A stretch of DNA of 64,000 bases, taken from assembly GCF_000526495.1 (NCBI RefSeq), contig NZ_JAGE01000001.1, forward strand, positions 248,001 through 312,000, written 5' to 3'. This document shows, one piece after another, positions 55,764 to 64,000 of this stretch. The notes beneath the pieces are model-generated. The model had not been told where the DNA came from, made no database searches, and saw only the letters and a program-made list of their open reading frames with translations. The position numbers and the translations under genes are program-made. This stretch comes from Ruminiclostridium josui JCM 17888. GTDB lineage: Bacteria; Bacillota; Clostridia; Acetivibrionales; DSM-1351. Every line of letters starts with the position of its first letter. Positions within the stretch are counted from its first letter, which is position 1.

Positions 55764-56759
55764 TTACATTTCTGTTTTTTTATCTCTTGTCATTAATGCT
55801 CCTACAGCACTTCTGGGGTCTTTACCTTCAAAAAGTATTTTATATGCTTGTTCAGTTATAGGCATTGAAACACCAAGTTTTTTGGCCAGCTCATATGCAG
55901 GCTTTGTAGTTGCTACACCCTCCACTACCATATTTACTTCATCCAATGCCTCCTGTACGCTCTTTCCCTGCCCAATCAAAATACCGGCTCTTCTATTTCT
56001 GCTATGCATACTCGTACATGTAACTATCAAGTCGCCTACTCCCGTAAGGCCCGAAAAAGTGTCAGCATGCCCTCCCATGGCTACACCCAATCTGGATATT
56101 TCTGCAATTCCTCTTGTCATAAGAGCGGCTTTTGTATTGTCACCATATCCCAGGCCATCTGATATTCCAGCACATAATGCAATAATATTTTTAAGTGCTC
56201 CTCCCAGTTCAACCCCTACTACATCGGTATTTGTGTAAACTCTGAAATTCGGAGTCATAAACAAATCCTGAAGGAACTCAGCAATTTCTATTTTTTCACA
56301 AGCAGCTACTACAGTAGTAGGTATATCCCTTCCTATTTCTTCTGCATGGCTTGGTCCTGATAATACTGCCACGTTGTTATTAGGCAGTTCTTCTTTCATT
56401 ATTTCTGCAAGCAACTTACAAGTTTCATTTTCAATTCCCTTAGAGCAGGTAACAACAATAGTATCCTTTGATATAATGCCAGCAAGAGTTTTACAGTTCT
56501 GCCTTGTAGTCTGTGACGGAACAGCCAGCACAACTACTTCTGCCTCTTTGCATGCCTCTTTAATATCATTGGTAAATTCAACACTTTCAGGAACTTTAAC
56601 TCCAGGCAATCGTGTAATATGTTCCCTGTTTTTCTTTAACATTTCTATTTCTTCTACCATAGGTGACCACAATCTAACCTTGTTACCGTTCTTAGATAAC
56701 AATACTGCCATTGCTGTACCCATGCTTCCCGCACCAACAATTGCTATATTTCTATTCAT
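55764..56759 (-). CDS. gpsA: Glycerol-3-phosphate dehydrogenase [NAD(P)+]
   Basis: The 331-residue enzyme has the N-terminal dinucleotide motif [15 protein letters not shown], the [18 protein letters not shown] region, catalytic Lys in [13 protein letters not shown] and the signature [21 protein letters not shown], split across adjacent residues. It reduces dihydroxyacetone phosphate to sn-glycerol-3-phosphate for membrane lipids. It follows plsY, which uses the product, by 30 bp on the same strand. The ATG has GGGAGG upstream. Confidence 0.97.
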   Translation of the reverse strand: MNRNIAIVGAGSMGTAMAVLLSKNGNKVRLWSPMVEEIEMLKKNREHITRLPGVKVPESVEFTNDIKEACKEAEVVVLAVPSQTTRQNCKTLAGIISKDTIVVTCSKGIENETCKLLAEIMKEELPNNNVAVLSGPSHAEEIGRDIPTTVVAACEKIEIAEFLQDLFMTPNFRVYTNTDVVGVELGGALKNIIALCAGISDGLGYGDNTKAALMTRGIAEISRLGVAMGGHADTFSGLTGVGDLIVTCTSMHSRNRRAGILIGQGKSVQEALDEVNMVVEGVATTKPAYELAKKLGVSMPITEQAYKILFEGKDPRSAVGALMTRDKKTEM

Positions 56760-56789
56760 GTTTGCCTCCCTATATCAATAAAGTTATAT

Positions 56790-57431
56790 TCAAACTTTTT
56801 TCTTTTCACCGATTTTTGATTCTGTTCCATTCAAAAGTCTCTTAATATTCCCATTATGACGGGCAATCGCTAATATTGACAGTATTGCCGCAAAAATAAT
56901 AAAAACCAAACCGTTACCTTTTATAGCAGCAGCTATTGGAAAAGCTACACATGCCAATATTGATCCCAGTGATACATATCTGGTAATAGCTACTATTATA
57001 ACAAACAAACCCAAAAGAATAAGGCCAAGTTTCCAATCCATCATCATTACTACTGAAAATGAAGTGAGAATACCCTTTCCGCCTTTAAACCCGAAGTATA
57101 TTGGCCAGTTATGACCTGCTATAGCAGCAATACCACCAACCATACCACCCATCCCTGAAATATACAATTTAATTGAATCATCAGGTATAGAAGTAATAAT
57201 CAAGTTACCAATAATATATGATAAAACTCCTTTAATAATATCTCCGATTATTACAAGAACAGCTGCAGTTTTCCCAAGTGTCCTCAATGTATTTGTCATT
57301 CCAGCATTACCACTGCCATGCTTACGTATATCAGTTCCGTAAATTTTTCCCACAACAATGGAAGTGTTCAAGCTTCCAAGGAGATATCCTATAATTATAA
57401 CCAATAAAATCTTTATTAAAAAAAGACCCAT
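56790..57431 (-). CDS. plsY: Glycerol-3-phosphate acyltransferase PlsY
   Basis: The 213-residue membrane protein has about five helices and PlsY motifs: LLGSLNTSIVVGKIYG, DIRKHGSGNAGMTNTLRTLG, and AGHNWPIYFGFKGGKGILTS. It transfers the acyl group of acyl-phosphate to glycerol-3-phosphate, the first step of phospholipid synthesis. The ATG at 57431 follows GGAGGG; a start four codons upstream overlaps that site. It lies in the der-plsY-gpsA run, a common order in clostridia. Confidence 0.96.
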   Translation of the reverse strand: MGLFLIKILLVIIIGYLLGSLNTSIVVGKIYGTDIRKHGSGNAGMTNTLRTLGKTAAVLVIIGDIIKGVLSYIIGNLIITSIPDDSIKLYISGMGGMVGGIAAIAGHNWPIYFGFKGGKGILTSFSVVMMMDWKLGLILLGLFVIIVAITRYVSLGSILACVAFPIAAAIKGNGLVFIIFAAILSILAIARHNGNIKRLLNGTESKIGEKKKV

Positions 57432-57503
57432 CTTTCCCTCCATAAGCCTAACGGCTAAAAATCATTAAAAAGATATAATTCCAATCTGTCTGCAATGCTA
57501 AGA

Positions 57504-58829
57504 CTAATCTTCTTTTTCACGTTGCCTATGGATAAATCTTATAGGAGTTCCTTCAAATCCGAAATTCTTCCTCAGCTGATTTTCCAAATATCGCTCATAG
57601 GAATAATGGAACAATTCCAAATCATTGACAAATACAACAAATGACGGTGGCTTTATACCAGACTGAGTCATATAGTATATTTTCAGTCTCTTACCCTTGT
57701 CTGAAGGAGGCTGAACCATTGCAACTGCTTCATTTACAAGATCATTCAACATTCCTGTAGAAATACGGAAGGATGCCTGGTCGGCAACAAATTTGATAAG
57801 CTCATAAATTTTATTAACCCTTTGTCCGGTTTTAGCAGATATAAATAGAACCGGTGCATATGTCATAAATCCAAGTTTCTCATGTACTACTTTTCTGTAT
57901 TCCTCAAGTGTGCCTGTCTGCTTTTCAATCAAATCCCATTTATTTATAACTATAATTGATGCTTTTCCCTGCTGATGTGCATAACCTGCAATCTTTGTAT
58001 CCTGTTCAGTTACACCGTCTTCGGCATCAATCATAATAAGACATACATCTGCACGTTCAATGGCAGTCCAAGACCTAATTGTACTATATTTTTCAATAGC
58101 TTCGTTGATTTTGCTTCTTTTTCTTATTCCGGCTGTATCAATAAAAGTGTACTTCTGTCCATCCTTTTCCACATGAGTATCAATAGCATCTCTTGTAGTC
58201 CCCGGAATATTACTTACAATAACTCTGTTTTCACCAAGAATTGTATTTATTAATGAGGATTTTCCTGCATTAGGCTTTCCCACAACGGCTACCTTTATAA
58301 CATCCTCATCCTCTTCAGCATCAATATCTTCAGGAAAATGCTCAAAAACCGCATCAAGAAGATCACCCATACCAAGGCCATGAACAGATGAAATTATCTG
58401 CATATCACCCATACCCAGGTTATAAAATTCATATACATCCGGAGGCGGTGCACCAACTCTATCAACTTTATTTACACATAGCACAATTGGCTTACGGGAT
58501 TTTCTAAGCATGGTTGCTACTTCCTTGTCGGTAGCCGTCATACCATCTTTTGCATCAACCATAAAAATAATAACGTCCGCTGTTTCAATAGCAATTTCTG
58601 CCTGACGCTTCATTTGCTGCATGATGATATCCTCAGAATAAGGCTCAATTCCTCCCGTGTCTATCAATGTAAACTTTTTATTTCTCCATTCTATCTCAGT
58701 ATATATCCTGTCTCTTGTTACACCAGGAGTATCTTCAACAATAGAAATTCTGCTGCCTGCCAGATAATTAAAAAAAGTAGACTTACCAACATTCGGTCTG
58801 CCAACGACTGCTACAACAGGTTTACCCAA
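57504..58829 (-). CDS. der: Ribosome biogenesis GTPase Der (EngA)
   Basis: The 441-residue protein has two tandem GTPase domains with G1 motifs GRPNVGKST and [13 protein letters not shown] and DTAG G3 motifs, and NKVD / NKWD G4 motifs, followed by a KH-like C-terminal domain. It acts in 50S subunit maturation. The start is TTG at 58829 after GGAGGTG. It is followed by plsY (72 bp) and gpsA, and preceded by the DUF512 gene (56 bp), so all four may be one transcript. Confidence 0.97.
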   Translation of the reverse strand: MGKPVVAVVGRPNVGKSTFFNYLAGSRISIVEDTPGVTRDRIYTEIEWRNKKFTLIDTGGIEPYSEDIIMQQMKRQAEIAIETADVIIFMVDAKDGMTATDKEVATMLRKSRKPIVLCVNKVDRVGAPPPDVYEFYNLGMGDMQIISSVHGLGMGDLLDAVFEHFPEDIDAEEDEDVIKVAVVGKPNAGKSSLINTILGENRVIVSNIPGTTRDAIDTHVEKDGQKYTFIDTAGIRKRSKINEAIEKYSTIRSWTAIERADVCLIMIDAEDGVTEQDTKIAGYAHQQGKASIIVINKWDLIEKQTGTLEEYRKVVHEKLGFMTYAPVLFISAKTGQRVNKIYELIKFVADQASFRISTGMLNDLVNEAVAMVQPPSDKGKRLKIYYMTQSGIKPPSFVVFVNDLELFHYSYERYLENQLRKNFGFEGTPIRFIHRQREKED

Positions 58830-58885
58830 ATACTACACCTCCACGTAAAATTAACAACCAACTTTAATATATTTATATAAAATAA

Positions 58886-60202
58886 CTAGTTTCCAATCAA
58901 TGCATTTACAAAATCACTACCCGAGCTATCCACTATACGGATTGGAATACTAAGCTCTTCTTCAATACCTTCAACAGTATAATCGTCTAGAAAAACATGT
59001 TCTCCGGCCCGCAGCATATTCCTGCTTATTAAAAGTTCCTGTCCCAAATCACGGCCTTTAAGCTGCTTTACAATATCCTGGCCTGTGAGTAACCCCGTAA
59101 CAGTTACGTAAGGGCCAAAGAAATCATTTTCTATATCATAAACATTGACTTCCAAACCATTATATACATTTTTTATTTCATCTACCAATTGTAATATATT
59201 TTTATATACAAGTCTACCAGTTACTATACTTACCTTTCGTTGAATAGAATTTATGTGGTTTTTCTTGTTTTTAAGGGCTTCCTTTACTTCTTGTCTGAGC
59301 AATGCCACCATTCCAACGCCATTTTCAATCTGTGGAAATCCCTCATATTCCTTGTATTTTGGAATATCAATACCCGCATTAATATAAAACTCGTCAGACA
59401 AGTAAATAACTCTGGAGCCTTTCTCTTTCAATAGTTTATTCTGCCATTTATGTACCTGCTTTATAACATTGGCACTGCTCTCCATATCAAATGGCTTTAA
59501 TTCAAAAAGGTTTTCTCTATGTTTGGTAATACCTACTGGTACAATTGAAACACTGTTTATAGCAGGATAAAGCTGACACAAGTCACCAATGGTTTTATCC
59601 AACTCATCTTTATCATTAATATCCCTGCATAAAACAATCTGACAGTTAACTTCAATACCGTTATCAGTTAACATCTTTATTTTGTCCATAACATCACCGG
59701 CAAACCTGTTTCCAAGCATGAATTTTCTTAAATCAGGATTCGTCGTATGAACAGAAACATTTATAGGTGACATTCTATAATGAATAATTCTCTCAAGTTC
59801 TTCATTTTTTATATTAGTCAGAGTAACATAATTTCCGGTAAGAAAAGAAAGTCTTGAATCATCGTCTTTAAAGTATACTGTTTCTCTCATTCCCTTGGGA
59901 AGTTGGTCAATAAAACAGAAAATACACTTGTTGGTGCAGCTCTTAGCTCCATCAATAAGTGAATCCTCAAATTCAAGTCCTAAATCTTCAATTTCATCCT
60001 TTTCAACTTCTATTTCCCATATCTCACCATCAGGCTTTTCAATTTCCAAAAGTAATTCCTCAGAAGCCTGGTAATACCGATAATCAAAAATATCCTTTAT
60101 ATTCTGCTTGTTTATGGACAACAGGAAGTCTCCTGCTTCAACCCCAGCTTCTTCTGCTATACTCCCAGGTTGAACCATACATATTTTAATTTTGTTGTGC
60201 AA
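58886..60202 (-). CDS. DUF512 protein with PDZ and radical-SAM-like regions
   Basis: The 438-residue protein has an N-terminal PDZ-like part (VQPGSIAEEAGVEAGDFLLS) and a cysteine cluster CTNKCIFCFIDQLPKGMRE that resembles a radical-SAM iron-sulfur motif, then SIVPVGITKHRENL and a DUF512 C-terminal part with VTVTGLLTGQDI. The family is common in clostridia next to der; its reaction is unknown. The start is TTG at 60202 with AGGATGG upstream. Confidence 0.88.
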   Translation of the reverse strand: MHNKIKICMVQPGSIAEEAGVEAGDFLLSINKQNIKDIFDYRYYQASEELLLEIEKPDGEIWEIEVEKDEIEDLGLEFEDSLIDGAKSCTNKCIFCFIDQLPKGMRETVYFKDDDSRLSFLTGNYVTLTNIKNEELERIIHYRMSPINVSVHTTNPDLRKFMLGNRFAGDVMDKIKMLTDNGIEVNCQIVLCRDINDKDELDKTIGDLCQLYPAINSVSIVPVGITKHRENLFELKPFDMESSANVIKQVHKWQNKLLKEKGSRVIYLSDEFYINAGIDIPKYKEYEGFPQIENGVGMVALLRQEVKEALKNKKNHINSIQRKVSIVTGRLVYKNILQLVDEIKNVYNGLEVNVYDIENDFFGPYVTVTGLLTGQDIVKQLKGRDLGQELLISRNMLRAGEHVFLDDYTVEGIEEELSIPIRIVDSSGSDFVNALIGN

Positions 60203-60308
60203 TGCTATAACACCATCCTACTAATTTTTTCATAAACAAGCGAATATTTTTCGCTCTATACTATCATTTGCATCTGCTAAAAAAATAATCAAATTATTTT
60301 AAAAAATC

Positions 60309-60340
60309 AAAAAGCAGCAAGATATCATCCTGCTGCTTTA
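60309..60340 (-). terminator. Terminator after rpmF
   Basis: AAAGCAGCAAGA-type arms (AAAGCAGCA / TGCTGCTTT) form a stem 12 bases after the rpmF stop, followed on the minus strand by TTTTGATTTTTT. Confidence 0.85.
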
Positions 60341-60351
60341 ATGACATATTA

Positions 60352-60534
60352 TTATTTAGCTTCTACTTTAACTACCTGTTTGCCATCATAATATCCACAT
60401 TCACCACATACCCTGTGAGGCAGCTTGAAAACATGACACTGTGGGCAGCTTACTAGAGTTGGTGATGCCAGCTTCCACTGGGATCTTCTTTTACCTGTTC
60501 TTGCCTTGGACCATCTACGCTTTGGATTTGCCAT
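60352..60534 (-). CDS. rpmF: 50S ribosomal protein L32
   Basis: The 60-residue protein begins MANPKRRWSKARTGKRRSQW and has a zinc ribbon with CPQC and CGEC pairs, the usual zinc form of L32. The ATG at 60534 follows GGGAGG; an upstream in-frame start is not supported. It lies 43 bp after the DUF177 gene, the standard DUF177-rpmF pairing. Confidence 0.97.
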   Translation of the reverse strand: MANPKRRWSKARTGKRRSQWKLASPTLVSCPQCHVFKLPHRVCGECGYYDGKQVVKVEAK

Positions 60535-60577
60535 CAATAACACCTCCCTACTATAATGCAACCATCTAAGTAGAAAC

Positions 60578-61075
60578 CTACTTGAAATAATCTTTAAGTA
60601 TTTCCAACCTTGGGTCTACTATCTCGCGCTCATCACATTTACAACTTTTAATATTTAAATTGGTTCCACAAGTCCTGCATAACCCCTTGCAGTCTTCACT
60701 GCATACAATTTTCATGGGCATTGCAAGAATAATGTTGTCTATAAGTGGCTTATCAATGTCAACAACATTACCTTCAAATGTATATGCATCAACATCATCG
60801 GATTTTGAAACCTCGACAAAGCTTTCTTCAACCTCAATATCTTCTGTCATATCTAAACGCTTCAGACACCTGAGGCAATTTGCACTAAACTCATAATGAA
60901 GCTCACCACTTAACTTTAACAGGCCACCTAAATTAACTATGCGCCCTGTAAACTTAAAAGAAGGTTTAAACTCTACTGAAGTATCATACTTCCGTATTTC
61001 AGGCAAATCATCAACAAAATTGATATCTATTCCTGCTCCTTCAGTTTTAATAATATCAGACACATTTACTCTCAT
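60578..61075 (-). CDS. DUF177 (YceD) family protein
   Basis: The 165-residue protein matches the DUF177/YceD family, which precedes rpmF in most bacteria and takes part in 23S rRNA or large-subunit maturation in the species studied. Visible signs are NCLRCLKRL, VDIDKPLIDNIILAMPMKIV, and the cysteine cluster CSEDCKGLCRTCGTNLN, which probably binds a metal. The ATG at 61075 follows AGAGG; a longer frame from 61099 is less likely. Confidence 0.92.
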   Translation of the reverse strand: MRVNVSDIIKTEGAGIDINFVDDLPEIRKYDTSVEFKPSFKFTGRIVNLGGLLKLSGELHYEFSANCLRCLKRLDMTEDIEVEESFVEVSKSDDVDAYTFEGNVVDIDKPLIDNIILAMPMKIVCSEDCKGLCRTCGTNLNIKSCKCDEREIVDPRLEILKDYFK

Positions 61076-61220
61076 AAGTAACCTCTTGAAAACCGACAAC
61101 TGATATTATACTAACTAATACAGCTTTTGTCAATAATTCAATTTCGGTAAAATTATATTATTAATTGCGTTATTATTGTTACCTGTTTTTACATATATAT
61201 TATATTGAATATATCAAAAA

Positions 61221-62414
61221 TTATTTTATAAATTTTACTGTTTCTTTTGCAATTGCAAGCTCTTCATTAGTTGGGATTACTAGAGTTCTTACAGTAGCAT
61301 CTGCAGCAGAAATATCTATTTCCTGTCCTCTGAGCTTATTCTTTTCTTCATCTATTTTGATACCAAAGAAATCCATATCGCTTACAATCATATTTCTTAC
61401 AACGGAATTATTTTCACCTACACCGGCTGTAAATACGATTGCATCAACACCGTTCATAACTGCAATATATTCTCCGATGAATTTCTTAACACCATAACTG
61501 AAAATTTCAATTGCCAATTCAGCTCTGCTGTTTCCTGAATCAGCTGCAGCATGTAAATCTCTGAAGTCACTGCTTACACCAGATATACCCAGAACACCTG
61601 ACTTTTTATTTAAGAGAGTGCTTACACCTTTAACATCTAGATTTTCCTTTTCCATAAGGAATGTAACAACTTCAGGGTCAATTGTACCACTTCTTGTACC
61701 CATTGCAAGTCCTTGCAATGGTGTAAAGCCCATTGATGTATCAACTGACTTGCCCTTGTTTACTGCACAAATACTTGAACCGTTTCCTAGATGACATGTA
61801 ATTATTTTTAAGTCACTTAATGGCTTACCAAGCATTGCAGCAGCTCTTTCTGCAACATACTTATGGGATGTTCCATGGAAACCGTACTTTCTTATACCAT
61901 ATTTTTCATATAATTCATATGGCAATGCATAAAGATATGCGTAATCAGGCATAGAGCTGTGGAAAGTTGTATCAAATACAGCTACCATAGGTATATTAGG
62001 CATAATCTGTTGACAAGCCTCTATACCTATTATATTTGGAGGATTATGAAGGGGAGCTATGTCTATACACTCTCTTACCGCTGCCATAACCTTTTCATCT
62101 ATAACTACTGAACTGTTGAATTTTTCTCCACCATGTACTATTCTGTGTCCTACAGCTGATATTTCGGACATATTCTTTATAACGCCTATCTTATCATCTG
62201 TAAGTGCACTAATAACTGCTTCTATGGCATCTTTGTGGTTCTTTAGTTCTTTATTTAAAACAACAGCCTCCTCAGAACCCCTTGACTGTTTTATAAAGGA
62301 ATTGTCAATCCCTATTCTGTCACATAACCCCTTTGCAAGAACTGTTTCGTTTGTCATATCGATTAATTGATATTTCAATGAAGAACTTCCTGCATTGATA
62401 ACCAAAACTTTCAT
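61221..62414 (-). CDS. ackA: Acetate kinase
   Basis: The 397-residue enzyme has the two family signatures [15 protein letters not shown] at the N-terminus and [20 protein letters not shown], and also [10 protein letters not shown] and [10 protein letters not shown]. It turns acetyl-phosphate and ADP into acetate and ATP, the ATP-yielding end of acetate fermentation. It lies 44 bp after pta on the same strand, so the two form the classic operon. Confidence 0.98.
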   Translation of the reverse strand: MKVLVINAGSSSLKYQLIDMTNETVLAKGLCDRIGIDNSFIKQSRGSEEAVVLNKELKNHKDAIEAVISALTDDKIGVIKNMSEISAVGHRIVHGGEKFNSSVVIDEKVMAAVRECIDIAPLHNPPNIIGIEACQQIMPNIPMVAVFDTTFHSSMPDYAYLYALPYELYEKYGIRKYGFHGTSHKYVAERAAAMLGKPLSDLKIITCHLGNGSSICAVNKGKSVDTSMGFTPLQGLAMGTRSGTIDPEVVTFLMEKENLDVKGVSTLLNKKSGVLGISGVSSDFRDLHAAADSGNSRAELAIEIFSYGVKKFIGEYIAVMNGVDAIVFTAGVGENNSVVRNMIVSDMDFFGIKIDEEKNKLRGQEIDISAADATVRTLVIPTNEELAIAKETVKFIK

Positions 62415-62458
62415 TGTTTGTTCATCTCCCCTAATAGTCGTTAATCGTATTTTTTATA

Positions 62459-63831
<1,373 letters not shown>

Positions 63832-64000
63832 ATGAAAAAAAAGCTACTCTTATATTCCACATCATTCTTTTGCGGAATGTCTGTAATGGCAGTAGAATTA
63901 AGTGTTTCTAAACTTCTTGCTCCGTATTTCGGGACTTCTCAGATTATATGGACCGTTATTATAGGATTGATTATGATATCTCTGAGTGTAGGAAACGTTT
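63832..64000 (+). CDS. Spermidine synthase-like membrane protein, N-terminal part
   Basis: The frame starts at ATG 63832 with AAGGT upstream and runs off the window after 56 codons. The text VMAVELSVSKLLAPYFGTSQ and IIWTVIIGLIMISLSVGNV forms the first membrane helices of the fused membrane / spermidine-synthase-like proteins (the N-terminal transmembrane domain). The rest, including any methyltransferase-fold domain, is outside the window, so the catalytic role cannot be judged. Confidence 0.75.
   Translation, partial: MKKKLLLYSTSFFCGMSVMAVELSVSKLLAPYFGTSQIIWTVIIGLIMISLSVGNV

Overview
This AT-rich window looks like the chromosome of an anaerobic, spore-forming, cellulolytic clostridium of the Ruminiclostridium cellulolyticum / papyrosolvens type. 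The support is direct: an enzyme with a cellulosomal type I dockerin, a cellodextrin sensing, import and phosphorolysis cluster (seven genes matching cuaD-S-R, cuaA-B-C and cbpA of R. cellulolyticum), the sporulation gene spoIVA, clostridial Agr genes, and T-box, TPP and c-di-AMP riboswitches. The species call is inference; no database was searched.

Layout. 1-3450: end of a DUF421 gene, DUF4363 protein, a CaCA-type cation exchanger, then a CNNM/HlyC-family transporter preceded by a possible Mg2+-type leader peptide. 3472-5083: a 147-bp MITE-like repeat split by a complete IS256-family element with an 8-bp target duplication. 5171-14118: tRNA-Val, MFS transporter, membrane protein, SDR, DJ-1, cysteine-cluster and CYTH proteins, YqeY, S21, HIT, and alaS under a T-box. 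14169-18809: HAD phosphatase, argJ, CheW-like protein and a chemoreceptor. 18894-26657: phosphate regulon, with pstC-pstA-(PNPOx-like)-pstS divergent from pstB-phoU-phoP-phoR and direct-repeat Pho boxes for both directions. 26764-38170: cellodextrin cluster. 38369-46691: clpE-like gene, pit and its DUF47 partner (with another Pho box), uvrA, and a TPP-riboswitch-controlled thiT.

46792-54567 is the most unusual part. spoIVA is cut in two. The 5' part (53299-54567, minus) gives residues 1-401 of SpoIVA. The 3' part (46792-47075, minus) gives the last 91 residues. Between them lies a 6.3-kb element carrying a large serine recombinase, a cellulosomal GH53 galactanase, a 48-aa protein, agrC, agrD and agrB. 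The two junctions share a 10-bp core, ATATGTATTG. Recombination at that core restores an in-frame 492-residue SpoIVA, the length I recall for B. subtilis SpoIVA. The joined element ends form a 48-bp quasi-palindrome with perfect 11-bp arms, and the same arm sequence lies over the predicted start of recombinase transcription. This has the anatomy of a skin-like, developmentally excised element, here in spoIVA and carrying quorum-sensing genes.

54568-64000: c-di-AMP riboswitch and NlpC/P60 hydrolase, gpsA, plsY, der, DUF512 radical-SAM protein, rpmF, DUF177 protein, ackA and pta (acetate production), and the start of a spermidine-synthase-like membrane protein.

The cua/cbp cluster, cellulosomal galactanase and pta-ackA together describe a fermenter of plant polysaccharide. 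The pst/pit/pho genes handle phosphate, which cellobiose phosphorolysis also consumes.
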